A program made the translations under genes and the position numbers. This document shows, piece by piece, positions 27,581 through 36,966 of a stretch of DNA of 64,000 bases. Each line of letters starts with the position of its first letter. Position 1 is the first letter of the stretch. The notes below the pieces were generated by a model that saw only the letters and a list, made by a program, of their open reading frames with translations, was not told the origin of the DNA and searched no databases. The stretch spans positions 1 through 64,000 of the forward strand of contig JAIORB010000139.1 of assembly GCA_021108325.1 (NCBI GenBank), read 5' to 3'. The DNA is from Bacteroidales bacterium. Its GTDB lineage: Bacteria; Bacteroidota; Bacteroidia; Bacteroidales; UBA12077.

Positions 27581-28321
27581 ATGCTGGATAAAATCAATAT
27601 AGAAAATATTTTATTTCTCGATATAGAAACTGTTCCACAGTATTCTGATTTTGACGAAGTTCCAAAAGAATTTAAACAATTTTGGGATAAAAAATCAACT
27701 TATTTCAGAGATGAAGAACAATCTGCTTCAGATGTTTACCAGAGAGCAGGTATATATTCAGAGTTTGGGAAAATAATTTGTATTTCGGTTGGCATTTCTG
27801 TTAAGAAAGGTACTAACAGAACATTCAGGCTAAAGTCTTTTTTTGGTGATGATGAGTACATATTGTTAAAGGAATTTTCAGAAATGCTTCAAAAATATCA
27901 TACATCAAATTCTGATTTGCAGTTGTGTGCTCACAATGGTAAAGAGTTCGACTTCCCTTATATGGCTCGCAGAATGTTGATCAACGGAATAAAACTCCCC
28001 AAAATTTTAGATATTGCCGGTAAAAAGCCCTGGGAAGTAATGTTCTTAGATACAATGGATCTTTGGAAATTTGGTGATTATAAAAAATACACTTCTTTAA
28101 ATTTATTAACTCATATTTTTAATATTCCAACGCCAAAAGATGATATTGATGGAAGTATGGTTGCTGAAGTTTACTGGAAAGATAAGGACTTGCAAAGAGT
28201 TGTAAAATATTGTGAAAAAGATGTATTAGCTGTGGTTCAGTTACTTTTAAAATACAAAGGTGAAGAATTAATAAAGCAGGAAAACGTTGAGTCTGCAACA
28301 ATTAATACCAATTCTTCTTAA
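27581..28321 (+). CDS. DNA polymerase B-like 3'-5' exonuclease (DEDD superfamily)
   Basis: The 246-aa protein has the DEDDy exonuclease layout: ExoI LFLDIETVPQ near residue 10, ExoII LCAHNGKEFDFPYMARRM near 112, and ExoIII YCEKDVLAV near 210 with Tyr-x(3)-Asp. This standalone family is predicted to act on DNA or RNA 3' ends in repair or turnover. It is coupled to udk and ends near a small hairpin at 28327-28349. Confidence 0.85.
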   Translation: MLDKINIENILFLDIETVPQYSDFDEVPKEFKQFWDKKSTYFRDEEQSASDVYQRAGIYSEFGKIICISVGISVKKGTNRTFRLKSFFGDDEYILLKEFSEMLQKYHTSNSDLQLCAHNGKEFDFPYMARRMLINGIKLPKILDIAGKKPWEVMFLDTMDLWKFGDYKKYTSLNLLTHIFNIPTPKDDIDGSMVAEVYWKDKDLQRVVKYCEKDVLAVVQLLLKYKGEELIKQENVESATINTNSS

Positions 28322-28326
28322 AAATG

Positions 28327-28349
28327 TCGTCCCGTTTAAATCGGGATGA
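28327..28349 (+). terminator. Weak hairpin after exonuclease gene
   Basis: TCGTCCCG and CGGGATGA (one G-T pair) around a TTTAAAT loop, followed by TATTTTG. Possible terminator, though the T-run is short. Confidence 0.45.
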
Positions 28350-28377
28350 TATTTTGAATAATAAACAGTATAATAAA

Positions 28378-29169
28378 CTATTGTAATATAAAATCCTCTA
28401 CTTTTTGCAAAAACAGTTCAGGTTGCTCTGCATGCAGCCAATGACCTGCATTTGGAATAGTCTCAATATCGGCATATGGAAAAATTTGCTGTATAGCTTT
28501 TTTATCTTTGTCTAAAATATAATCAGAATTTCCTCCTTTAATAAAAAGAACAGGGAAACCGGTAATTTCAGGTTGATTTTCATCTAATCCATCCATTATA
28601 TTAGCAAGCTCATTTCTAATGGCTTTGATATTTAAACTCCAGCTGTATTCGTTATTCTTAGACCGTTTTATATTTTTTAAAAGAAACTGCCGAATCCTGT
28701 TTTCAGGAATTGATTTTGCCAAAATATCATCAATTTCCTGTCGGCTGCTTATACCATAAAAATCCAGATTATACATAGCACGAATAATTTTAGAATGAGC
28801 CAGCAACTGAATTGCATTTGTCGATTTATATGATCTTGGGGAAATATCTGCTATTAATAAATGGCTCACTCGTTCGGGATAATTGGCAGCAAAAAACATA
28901 GCTGTTTTTCCACCCATTGAATGTCCGATAATAATAGCTTTTTGAATGGATTGTTTATCCATAAATTTTCGTAAATCTTCTCTTAAAAGTTGATATGTAT
29001 GATCGGAAGAATGTGGCGATCTACCATGATTTCGTTGATCAATTAAAAAAACCTCAAAGTTTTTGGCTAATTTTCGTCCAATACCTACCCAATTATCTGA
29101 TGAACCATATAAACCATGAATAATTATTAAAGGAGGCCCCTCGCCATATTTCCTGAAAAATAAATCCAT
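28378..29169 (-). CDS. Alpha/beta hydrolase (YbfF-like esterase)
   Basis: The 263-aa cytoplasmic alpha/beta-hydrolase has an oxyanion-hole region HGLYGSSDNW near residue 20, a nucleophile elbow GHSMGGK (Ser) near 98, and the catalytic His in NAGHWLHAEQPE near 240; the Asp is likely in GGNSDYILD. It resembles the YbfF acyl-CoA/ester hydrolase group. The substrate is unknown. It lies downstream of pdxJ on the same strand, separated by about 100 bp that contain a short tandem repeat. Confidence 0.88.
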   Translation of the reverse strand: MDLFFRKYGEGPPLIIIHGLYGSSDNWVGIGRKLAKNFEVFLIDQRNHGRSPHSSDHTYQLLREDLRKFMDKQSIQKAIIIGHSMGGKTAMFFAANYPERVSHLLIADISPRSYKSTNAIQLLAHSKIIRAMYNLDFYGISSRQEIDDILAKSIPENRIRQFLLKNIKRSKNNEYSWSLNIKAIRNELANIMDGLDENQPEITGFPVLFIKGGNSDYILDKDKKAIQQIFPYADIETIPNAGHWLHAEQPELFLQKVEDFILQ

Positions 29170-29220
29170 TTTTAATTTAGATATGAGATATGAGAATCAA
29201 GATTTGAGACAAATATTTTT

Positions 29221-29265
29221 ATATACTTGATACTATATACTTGATACTATTTGATACTATATACT
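29221..29265. repeat. Short tandem repeat (14-bp unit)
   Basis: ATATACTTGATACT occurs twice head to tail (29221-29234, 29235-29248), then a partial ATTTGATACT and ATATACT. It lies between pdxJ and the hydrolase gene. Confidence 0.7.
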
Positions 29266-29272
29266 CATATCT

Positions 29273-29986
29273 TTATTTTAACTCTCGCAAATACATTTGA
29301 ACTGTATTTTCTAGTCCTAGATATAAGGCATCAGAAATTAATGCATGACCAATTGATACTTCAAGCAGTCCCGGTATATTCTGATTAAAATATTTTAGAT
29401 TATCCAAATCTAAATCATGGCCTGCATTTAATCCCAGTCCAACCGAATTAGCTGTTTCCGCAGCTTTTATAAATGAAGCAATAGCTTTTTCTCTGTTTTT
29501 ATGGAAATTAGCAGCATAAGGCTCTGTATATAATTCTATTCTGTCTGTGCCAGTATCAACTGCATTTTTAATCAATTCAGAATCAGTTTCAATAAAAATT
29601 GAAGTACGAATTCCTGCCGATTTAAATCGGGTGATCACATCTTTTAAAAAACGTTTATTTTTAATTGTATCCCATCCTGCATTGGAAGTTAAAGCATCTG
29701 GAGGATCCGGAACCAATGTCACTTGTGTGGGTTTAATATCTAAAACAAGCTTTATAAATTTCTCTGATGGAAATCCTTCAATATTGAATTCAGTAGTAAT
29801 AATAGGTTTTATATCATAAGCATCCTGGTAACGAATATGACGTTCATCAGGTCGTGGATGAACGGTTACGCCTTCTGCTCCAAATCGTTGACAGTTAATA
29901 GCGGCATCTAAAACATTTGGATAATTTCCGCCTCGAGCATTTCTTAATGTCGCAATTTTATTTATATTTACACTAAGTCTTGTCAT
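29273..29986 (-). CDS. pdxJ: Pyridoxine 5'-phosphate synthase
   Basis: The 237-aa TIM-barrel enzyme condenses 3-amino-2-oxopropyl phosphate with deoxyxylulose 5-phosphate to form pyridoxine 5'-phosphate. Family features: [18 protein letters not shown] at the N-terminus, [13 protein letters not shown] near residue 40, [16 protein letters not shown] near 95, and [16 protein letters not shown] near the C-terminus. It is divergent from the CBS-protein gene, with 314 bp between. No pdxA is in the window. Confidence 0.96.
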   Translation of the reverse strand: MTRLSVNINKIATLRNARGGNYPNVLDAAINCQRFGAEGVTVHPRPDERHIRYQDAYDIKPIITTEFNIEGFPSEKFIKLVLDIKPTQVTLVPDPPDALTSNAGWDTIKNKRFLKDVITRFKSAGIRTSIFIETDSELIKNAVDTGTDRIELYTEPYAANFHKNREKAIASFIKAAETANSVGLGLNAGHDLDLDNLKYFNQNIPGLLEVSIGHALISDALYLGLENTVQMYLRELK

Positions 29987-30300
29987 ATCTGGTTATTTGA
30001 CAGTGGAATAAACAAATTAATATTTGTACTAGTTAATAGAGCAAAAATAAGAGTATTTTTGAGAACAGATTCGTTTAAAACTAACTAATTTTAAAAGAAT
30101 AGTATCATAAAAGCAAAATTTTACATTTAAATTGATTTGGAATAATGGAATTATGAATTATTGGTAGAAAAATATAGTTGTATTTATAAACAGCACAATG
30201 TTCCATTAATCCAACATTCCAATAGACCTAAAAATTGAATTTGTATTTTTCAATAATACCATAATATAGTGAGCAACAAATTAAAAATAATATAATTACT
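29987..30300. other. 314-bp divergent intergenic region
   Basis: Between pdxJ (minus) and the CBS protein (plus). It contains only a second copy of the GGAATAATGGAA...CATTCCAATAG repeat at 30136-30225; no gene or RNA is seen. Confidence 0.6.
30136..30225. repeat. Dispersed intergenic repeat, copy B
   Basis: Starts TTTGGAATAATGGAA and ends TTCCATTAATCCAACATTCCAATAG. It shares its beginning and end with the sequence at 23038-23095, with a diverged middle. Confidence 0.4.
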
Positions 30301-30966
30301 ATGTTGGCAAAAGATTTAATATCAGATGAAATTCCTGCGTTGCGCACTTCCGACACTGCTGTTGAGGCTTTGAACTGGATGGAAGTTTTTCGTATTTCGC
30401 ATTTGCCAATAGTAAACAACGAAGAATTTTTAGGCCTTATTTCCGATACCGATATTTTTGATTTGAATAATCCTGAAGAACCAATTGGAAATCATACATT
30501 GTCGTTACGAAGACCTTCAGTAAGGTGCGACCAGCATATTTACGAGATAATGGAAGTTGCTGCAAGACTAAAATTGACAGTTGTTCCTGTTCTCGATCAT
30601 CAAAATAAGTTTCTGGGCGTTGTTCAAATGGCAGATTTATTACATTATTTTTCAAAATTGTCAGCAATTGAAAAACCTGGTGGAATTATTGTTTTAAAAA
30701 TTGCACAAAGTGATTATTCAATGAGTGAAATCTCGCAAATTATCGAATCAAACGATGCGAAAATTCTGAGTATGTATGTAAATACTTTGGAGGATTCCAC
30801 AAAACTTGAAGTAACATTAAAATTAAATATTACTGATCTAACATCGATTATACAGACATTTAATCGTTATGAATATAGTATAAAAGCATCGTTCATGGAA
30901 TTTGACGAACAGGAAGATCTTTATAGCGATAGATACGATTCATTTATGCGATTCTTAAATACCTGA
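30301..30966 (+). CDS. CBS domain protein
   Basis: The 221-aa cytoplasmic protein has two CBS domains (residues ~1-60 and ~70-125; MLAKDLISDEIPALR, HLPIVNNEEFLGLISDTDI, LTVVPVLDHQNKFLGVVQM) followed by an ACT-like C-terminal half. It probably senses adenine nucleotides. The gene is regularly upstream of nadK in Bacteroidota, as here. Between them lies a 190-bp remnant of another gene. Confidence 0.88.
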   Translation: MLAKDLISDEIPALRTSDTAVEALNWMEVFRISHLPIVNNEEFLGLISDTDIFDLNNPEEPIGNHTLSLRRPSVRCDQHIYEIMEVAARLKLTVVPVLDHQNKFLGVVQMADLLHYFSKLSAIEKPGGIIVLKIAQSDYSMSEISQIIESNDAKILSMYVNTLEDSTKLEVTLKLNITDLTSIIQTFNRYEYSIKASFMEFDEQEDLYSDRYDSFMRFLNT

Positions 30967-30971
30967 TAGTA

Positions 30972-31157
30972 ATCTGTAATGTTTTTTTTCAAAAAGCCTA
31001 TTCTAATAATGTCGCAAACGAATTTTTATATAGCGGAGGAATTGGCATAGGTTTGGCAACTTATTATGATAAAGTTTTGCGAATTGAATATTCATTGAAT
31101 AAATTTGGAGAACATGTAATATTTTTCCACCTTGGTGCTCCAATAATTGAAGATTAA
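30972..31157 (+). pseudogene. 3' remnant of an outer-membrane (Omp85-like) gene
   Basis: An open frame without a start codon runs to a TAA at 31155-31157 and encodes NEFLYSGGIGIGLATYYDKV, followed by LRIEYSLNKFGEHVIFFHLG and a short tail. Alternating polar/hydrophobic strands and the TYYDKVLRIEYS pattern look like the last two or three beta-strands of a Bacteroidota Omp85/surface-antigen barrel. The frame extends back into the 3' end of the CBS gene in another phase, without an ATG. I interpret it as the tail of a deleted gene; assignment to Omp85 rests on memory of the family. Confidence 0.45.
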
Positions 31158-31158
31158 A

Positions 31159-32037
31159 ATGAAAGTAGCTATTTATGGTCGTAATTTTGATAAAGGATTT
31201 ACAGAATACGTAAAAAAATTCTTTGAAATTCTTCATAAGAATAATATTGAGATTACTATTTATGAAAAATTCTATGATTTCTTAAAAAGAGAAATTGATT
31301 TAAACACGGATTTAGTATCGGTATTTTCGAAGCATCTCGAAATTAAAAATAATGTTGATTTATTATTTAGCATTGGAGGTGATGGTACTATTTTGGATGC
31401 TACAACAGTTGTTCGTGATTCAAATATTCCAATTGTTGGTATAAATACGGGCAAATTGGGTTTTTTGGCAAGTATTGCAAAAGATGACATAGAATCAGCC
31501 TTGAACTCTATATTCTCCAAGGAATATACAATTGAAGAAAGAACCTTACTTAAACTCGAATCTTCGTCAGGATTATTTAAAGAGTTTCCATATAGCTTGA
31601 ACGAGATATCTGTACAAAAAGTAGATTCTGCAATGATAACTGTTCATGTTTATATTGATGGAGAGTTTTTAAATTCTTATTGGTCCGATGGTTTACTTGT
31701 TTCAACCCCAACAGGATCAACGGCATATTCGTTAAGTGTTGGAGGCCCAATTATTATACCACAGTCAGGGAATTTCATTATTGCACCTATTTCACCACAT
31801 AATTTAACAGTTAGGCCCATTGTACTGCCCGATACGAGTAAGTTGCAATTAAAACTTGAAGGGCGTTCACTTAATTACCTTGCGTCATTAGATCATCGTT
31901 CAATAATGATAAAAAATACGGAAGAAATAACAATAAGCAAAGCTGAATTTAAAATACAATTAATTAAATTAAATAATACGAGCTTTTACAAAACTTTACG
32001 AAATAAACTAATGTGGGGAGTTGATAAAAGAAATTGA
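31159..32037 (+). CDS. nadK: NAD kinase
   Basis: The 292-aa cytoplasmic kinase makes NADP from NAD. The GGDGTILDA motif is near residue 74, NTGKLGFLA near 96, NEISVQK and the TPTGSTAYSLS stretch near 185. The ATG at 31159 (MKVAIYGRNF) is the proper start; an in-frame TTG four codons earlier overlaps the preceding remnant's stop. Length is usual. It opens the envelope-biogenesis block that follows, separated by 114 bp. Confidence 0.96.
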   Translation: MKVAIYGRNFDKGFTEYVKKFFEILHKNNIEITIYEKFYDFLKREIDLNTDLVSVFSKHLEIKNNVDLLFSIGGDGTILDATTVVRDSNIPIVGINTGKLGFLASIAKDDIESALNSIFSKEYTIEERTLLKLESSSGLFKEFPYSLNEISVQKVDSAMITVHVYIDGEFLNSYWSDGLLVSTPTGSTAYSLSVGGPIIIPQSGNFIIAPISPHNLTVRPIVLPDTSKLQLKLEGRSLNYLASLDHRSIMIKNTEEITISKAEFKIQLIKLNNTSFYKTLRNKLMWGVDKRN

Positions 32038-32123
32038 GTAAACAAATTTGAGCTCAGGACGTTTTAAAACTAGTTTAAAAAGCTGAAAATAATCTGGTTA
32101 TTATAATATTTAAAAAAAAAGGA

Positions 32124-32131
32124 TAACTTTG
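32124..32131 (+). promoter_or_regulatory. Possible -7 element before the barrel/uppS/bamA block
   Basis: TAACTTTG matches TAnnTTTG 20 bases before the ATG at 32152. There is no clear TTG at -33. Confidence 0.35.
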
Positions 32132-32151
32132 TATATACAGACTAACTTATA

Positions 32152-32901
32152 ATGAAAGCATATAAACACATATTATTATTTAGTTTATTACTAATTCCGA
32201 CTTTGGTTTTTTCGCAAAAATGGAAATTGTCAAGATCAGAATATACATATGGAGTTGGTATCTCAAATTATTTTGGAGATATTGGAGGTTCGTCTAAAGC
32301 AGATGCATTTGGCATTACCGATTTAGATTTAGCTTATTCAAGACCTGTTCTGGCAATAGGTTATCGCTATAAACTATATGAACGTATTGCAGTAAAAGCA
32401 AATCTTTCTTATGCAAATATTCATGGTTCAGATGTTAAGTCGATTAATGAAGGGAGAGATTATTCCTTTTCAACAAATATGTTTGAATTAAATGGACATG
32501 TTGAATACCATATTACTAAAGAAATGCACATGGTTTCCTATAAAAGTATGTCTACACGTGGTAAAGTAAGTAAATTTAATACAGGTATTAATTTGTATGT
32601 ATTTGCGGGAATAGGGGGAGCATATTTTAAACCGAAAGCAAAAGATAGTTTTGTTGGAAGTTCAAGATTTGTTGATAATAAGAACCTGGCATTTGTTTTT
32701 CCTGTTGGGATTGGATTAAAATATCCTTTGACAAGTACAACTTATATCGGATTGGAATTAGGGCGAAGATTTACAACTTCTGATTATGTTGACGGATTCA
32801 GTCCGGAAGCCTCAGAAGCAAAAGACACATACTATTTTACAGTAATAAACGTTTCAACTAAGATTAAGAAGAAAAAGCGGAGATCAAATTACCGATTTTA
32901 G
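32152..32901 (+). CDS. Outer-membrane beta-barrel protein, DUF6089-like (first copy)
   Basis: The 249-aa protein has a signal peptide (cleavage after residues ~20-21, VFSQ) and a body of amphipathic strands of a small eight-stranded barrel: YGVGISNYFGDIGG near the mature N-terminus, FAGIGGAYFKPKAK, and a last strand followed by a basic KKKKRRSNYRF tail. DUF6089-type barrels sit immediately upstream of uppS-bamA in Bacteroidota; their role is unproved but probably in outer-membrane assembly or cell shape. The next paralogue starts 6 bases after the stop. Confidence 0.8.
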   Translation: MKAYKHILLFSLLLIPTLVFSQKWKLSRSEYTYGVGISNYFGDIGGSSKADAFGITDLDLAYSRPVLAIGYRYKLYERIAVKANLSYANIHGSDVKSINEGRDYSFSTNMFELNGHVEYHITKEMHMVSYKSMSTRGKVSKFNTGINLYVFAGIGGAYFKPKAKDSFVGSSRFVDNKNLAFVFPVGIGLKYPLTSTTYIGLELGRRFTTSDYVDGFSPEASEAKDTYYFTVINVSTKIKKKKRRSNYRF

Positions 32902-32907
32902 AATTAT

Positions 32908-33606
32908 ATGAAAAGAAATTTATTACTGTTCCTATTTGTTTTTTCAGCGAATTTATTAGTAAGTCAAAGTAGAACAGAACTGGGGATAACCCTGGGAACT
33001 TCTTACTATCAGGGCGACATAAACCGTTCAAGATTATTTTATTCGCCTTCAATGGCTTATGGAGTTATTCTTAAATATAATCTTAGCAATCACCTTACTA
33101 CAAGCATAAAAGGATTTTATGGGAAATTAAGTGGTAGCGATAGTGATTTTAGTGATATGGAGAATCAATTAAGAGGGGCTTCTTTTTCAGCCAGCTTGAT
33201 TGACGTTTCTGCATTAGTTGAATTTAATTTTTTACAATATACGAGTTCTGGTTATATAAAAAAGAATAAATACAGGTTTACACCATTCATTTTTATTGGG
33301 ATAGGAGGTAATTATATATTTGGCACTAGTGGTTTTGAAAATCCAATTACAATTCCTTTTGGAATAGGAATTAAATATAATATCTTTGAGCGCTTAACTT
33401 TAGGCTTAGAATGGAGTTATCGAAAAACATTTAATGACCAGATTGATAGTGTTATAAATGTTCAAGATGTTAATAATACTCCGGTAATCCATAACGATGA
33501 CTGGTATTCGTTTTGTGGAGTATTTGTAACTTATAAACTGTTTAAAGATAAGTTTGATTGTCCGACATATTACACATTAGGAAATGGATTTAAAGGATCA
33601 GATTGA
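32908..33606 (+). CDS. Outer-membrane beta-barrel protein, DUF6089-like (second copy)
   Basis: The 232-aa paralogue of the preceding gene has a signal peptide MKRNLLLFLFVFSANLLVSQ, then RTELGITLGTSYYQGDINRS, the same opening strand pattern (G-x-SYYxGDI). A conserved PFIFIGIGGNYIFG strand follows. A hydrophilic loop with paired aspartates near residue 190 may face outward. Its 3' end overlaps uppS by 23 bases, so the two are translationally coupled. Confidence 0.82.
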   Translation: MKRNLLLFLFVFSANLLVSQSRTELGITLGTSYYQGDINRSRLFYSPSMAYGVILKYNLSNHLTTSIKGFYGKLSGSDSDFSDMENQLRGASFSASLIDVSALVEFNFLQYTSSGYIKKNKYRFTPFIFIGIGGNYIFGTSGFENPITIPFGIGIKYNIFERLTLGLEWSYRKTFNDQIDSVINVQDVNNTPVIHNDDWYSFCGVFVTYKLFKDKFDCPTYYTLGNGFKGSD

Positions 33607-34327
33607 TAAAAAAAACCTACCACAGCATATAGCAGTTATAATGGATGGGAATGGCAGATGGGCGCAGAAAAAAGGAAATCAGCGAATATTTGGTCACAAA
33701 AATGGAGTAAAAGCTGTTCGTGATACAGTGGAAGGTGCTGCTGAACTGGGCATAAATTTTTTGACTTTATATGCTTTTTCAACAGAAAATTGGAACAGGC
33801 CAAAACAAGAGGTTGATGCTCTTATGTCTTTACTAATTACTAGTATAAATTCTGAAACCGACACACTAATCAAAAATAATATTCGTTTATTGACAATTGG
33901 TAATATTGATGGATTACCAAAAAATGTTAGTGCAAAGTTAAAAGTCCTTATAAATAAGACAGCTAATAACAATGGATTGTCATTAATATTGGCCTTAAAT
34001 TATAGTGCAAGATGGGAAATTGTAAATGCTGTAAAAAGCATTGTTTCAGAGCATAAACAAAATCCTGTAGATGTAAATAATATTGATAATAAATTTTTTG
34101 AAAAGTATTTAAATACAAAAGATATTCCTGATCCTGATTTGCTTGTAAGAACAAGTGGAGAATATAGGATAAGTAATTTCCTAATCTGGCAAATGGCATA
34201 TTCTGAATTATATTTTACAGAAGTTTTATGGCCGGATTTTAGAAGAAATGATTTATATGAAGCGATTGTTGATTATCAGAAAAGAGAACGTCGTTTTGGG
34301 AAAATTAGCGAACAAATAAAAAAATAG
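33584..34327 (+). CDS. uppS: Isoprenyl (undecaprenyl diphosphate) synthase
   Basis: The 247-aa cis-prenyltransferase makes the C55 lipid carrier for peptidoglycan and surface glycans. The signature HIAVIMDGNGRWAQKKG near residue 15 carries the catalytic Asp; LYAFSTENWNRP near 63 and RTSGEYRISNFLIWQMAYSE near 190 are the conserved substrate-binding motifs. The ATG at 33584 overlaps the upstream barrel gene. bamA begins 25 bp later, so lipid carrier and barrel assembly are in one operon. Confidence 0.96.
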   Translation: MDLKDQIDKKNLPQHIAVIMDGNGRWAQKKGNQRIFGHKNGVKAVRDTVEGAAELGINFLTLYAFSTENWNRPKQEVDALMSLLITSINSETDTLIKNNIRLLTIGNIDGLPKNVSAKLKVLINKTANNNGLSLILALNYSARWEIVNAVKSIVSEHKQNPVDVNNIDNKFFEKYLNTKDIPDPDLLVRTSGEYRISNFLIWQMAYSELYFTEVLWPDFRRNDLYEAIVDYQKRERRFGKISEQIKK

Positions 34328-34352
34328 TATAATTAAAACGGAATTTAATAGA

Positions 34353-36956
34353 ATGATAAGGAAATTCTTATTTAGCATAATTTTAGCTTTTACAGTTACC
34401 TCGATTTTTGCACAGGAAATTGATTATGGGACAATGCCTGTTGCAAATTACGAGAAACCACAGGAATATATTATAAAAGAAGTTACGGTTACAGGTATAA
34501 AATATCTCGATAAAAATATTTTGGTTAATTTGTCGGGATTAGCAATTGGAAGTAAGATTCTTATTCCTGGCGATGATATAACAAATGCGATCCAAAAATT
34601 GTGGGGGCAAGGTTTATTTTCAGATGTAAAAATTTATACAACCAAGTTTGAAAAAGATAGTGTTAGCCTGGAATTTTTTCTTCTGGAGCGTCATAGATTA
34701 TCCGAATTAGAAATTTTTGGATTAAAAAAAGGTAAGGAGAATGATGTAAGGGAAAAGCTGGAATTAAAGAGAGGAATGCAGGTAACCCAAAACTTGATTA
34801 ATAATTCAGAAAGAATTATTAAAGATTATTTATATGATAAAAAATATTTAAATTCTACAATAGATATTGTACAAGTTGATGATACAGTGATTGGGCTTAA
34901 TAATATTAAACTTAGAATTTACATCGATAAGGGGGAAAAGGTAAAAATTAGTGATATTAACTTTTATGGTAATACAGTTTTTTCTGAGGCCAAATTAAGA
35001 AGAACCATGAAGGAAACCAAAAAAAGAAGTTTGAACTTTTTTAAACCTTCTAAATTTATAGAAGATTCTTTCGAGGAAGACAAAGCCCTTGTATTAGCTA
35101 AATATAATTCAGAAGGTTACAGAGATGCTGAAATAATTATTGATTCTATTTATAAAATTAACTCAGGACGAATTGCTATTGATATTAAAATTTATGAAGG
35201 AAATCAATACTTTTTTAGAAATATTGATTGGGTAGGAAACACCAAATACACAACAGATGGTCTTAACCGAATACTTAAAATAAAAGAAGGAGATTCTTAC
35301 GATACCGAATTACTTAATAATAGATTAAATTTTGATGAAGATGCAGTTAGTAATCTTTATCTCGATAATGGACATTTATTCTTTAATGTTACACCAACGA
35401 TTCAAAAAATTGAAAATGACTCTATCGATATTCAAATGCGTATCTCAGAAGGAGGGCAGGTTAGTTTAAATAAAATCGTAATTCGCGGAAATACAAAAAC
35501 AAATGAGCACATTATTAGACGTGAATTGCGAACAAAACCTGGAGAATTGTTCAGTAAATCTGAAATAATGCGTTCTCAAAGAGAATTAGCACAATTAGGT
35601 TATTTTGATCCAGAACAATTTGGTATTGAACCTACTAATATTAATCAGGCAGAAGGCTTGGTTGATATGGAATATACTTTAGTAGAAAAATCTACAGACC
35701 AGCTCGAAATATCTGGTGGATGGGGTGCAAATATGTTTGTTGGAACTTTGGGTCTTAGGTTTAGTAATTTCTCGACAAGAAATATGTTTAAGAAAAATGC
35801 CTGGAGACCAATACCCTCAGGTGATGGACAAACTTTAAGTTTACGTGCTCAAACAAACGGGCAATACTACTCTGCCTATAGTATAAGTTTTATGGAACCA
35901 TGGTTTGGTGGTAAAAAACCAAATTCTTTCTCTCTATCAGTTTATTACACTATTCAAAAGAAAACCGATTATTTTTATCAGGCGAGTGATGAATATCTTA
36001 AAATTTTTGGTGGATCAATTGGTCTTGGTCAAAGATTAAAATGGCCCGATGATTATTTTACAATATCAAATTCGATTAATTACCAGCGATATGAGCTTAA
36101 TGATTGGGATTATTTTATTTTCCAGAATGGAACTTCAAATAATATTAGTTTTTCTACAACATTTGCCAGAAGTTCAGTTGATGCACCTATTTATCCAAGA
36201 ATGGGATCGTCATTTGCTTTAACTTTACAAATAACTCCTCCTTATTCTTTATTTAAAGAAGATAATTTCTGGGAATTAACTGATTCTGAAAAAGTAAATG
36301 TTGAATCTGATGTTATAGAAGACTATGGTGAATATTGGGAAACTATGTCATCGTCAGATCAGGAAATTGCAATAAATAATGGTTATAATGATGAAATGGA
36401 TAGTAAGAAATACAAATGGATCGAAGGTTATAAATGGAAATATAAAGGATCCTGGTATCTTAAAATATGGAAAGATCTTGTATTAGCAGTAAATTCAGAG
36501 TTTGGATATTTAGGCTATTATAATAAGGATATTGGTCATTCTCCTTTCGGAAGATTTGATTTAGGGGGTGATGGAATGTCGGGTTACAGTTTATATGGAG
36601 TTGAGAATATTGCATTAAGAGGATATGAAAATAGCTCATTAACACCTTTAGACGCTAATGGTGCAAAATCTGGTAACATTTACGAAAAAATTAATTTTGA
36701 ATTACGTTATCCAATCTCATTAAAACCACAAGCAACAATTTATGTGTTAGGATTTATTGAAGCTGGTAATGCATGGTCTAGTATTGATAGCTTTAATCCA
36801 TTTCATGTTAAGAGATCAGCCGGAGGAGGTTTGAGAGCATTCTTACCTATGTTTGGTTTGTTAGGTATTGATTGGGGTTATGGATTTGATGATATTCCCG
36901 GGAGACCGGATGCTAGCGGTAGTCAATTCCATTTTGTAATCGGGCAGCAATTTTAA
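34353..36956 (+). CDS. bamA: Outer membrane protein assembly factor BamA
   Basis: The 867-aa Omp85 protein inserts beta-barrels into the outer membrane. It has a signal peptide (residues 1-20, ending FAQ) and five POTRA domains at about residues 35-450 (first KEVTVTGIKYLDKNILVNLSG; last INKIVIRGNTKTNEHIIRRE-like at 370-450). The C-terminal 16-strand barrel begins near STDQLEISGGWG and ends with an aromatic residue (FVIGQQF). An acidic, aromatic insertion around residues 640-700 lies in the barrel and is probably a surface loop. It is followed 10 bp later by ompH. Confidence 0.96.
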   Translation: MIRKFLFSIILAFTVTSIFAQEIDYGTMPVANYEKPQEYIIKEVTVTGIKYLDKNILVNLSGLAIGSKILIPGDDITNAIQKLWGQGLFSDVKIYTTKFEKDSVSLEFFLLERHRLSELEIFGLKKGKENDVREKLELKRGMQVTQNLINNSERIIKDYLYDKKYLNSTIDIVQVDDTVIGLNNIKLRIYIDKGEKVKISDINFYGNTVFSEAKLRRTMKETKKRSLNFFKPSKFIEDSFEEDKALVLAKYNSEGYRDAEIIIDSIYKINSGRIAIDIKIYEGNQYFFRNIDWVGNTKYTTDGLNRILKIKEGDSYDTELLNNRLNFDEDAVSNLYLDNGHLFFNVTPTIQKIENDSIDIQMRISEGGQVSLNKIVIRGNTKTNEHIIRRELRTKPGELFSKSEIMRSQRELAQLGYFDPEQFGIEPTNINQAEGLVDMEYTLVEKSTDQLEISGGWGANMFVGTLGLRFSNFSTRNMFKKNAWRPIPSGDGQTLSLRAQTNGQYYSAYSISFMEPWFGGKKPNSFSLSVYYTIQKKTDYFYQASDEYLKIFGGSIGLGQRLKWPDDYFTISNSINYQRYELNDWDYFIFQNGTSNNISFSTTFARSSVDAPIYPRMGSSFALTLQITPPYSLFKEDNFWELTDSEKVNVESDVIEDYGEYWETMSSSDQEIAINNGYNDEMDSKKYKWIEGYKWKYKGSWYLKIWKDLVLAVNSEFGYLGYYNKDIGHSPFGRFDLGGDGMSGYSLYGVENIALRGYENSSLTPLDANGAKSGNIYEKINFELRYPISLKPQATIYVLGFIEAGNAWSSIDSFNPFHVKRSAGGGLRAFLPMFGLLGIDWGYGFDDIPGRPDASGSQFHFVIGQQF

Positions 36957-36966
36957 AATTTAAGAT

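Noticed and set aside
29221-29265. Tandem repeat considered as a CRISPR array
   Set aside because: Units are only 14 bp, directly adjacent without spacers, and there are no cas genes.
31003-31236. 77-codon minus-strand frame across the barrel remnant and the nadK start
   Set aside because: Antisense to better supported sequences and without family resemblance.
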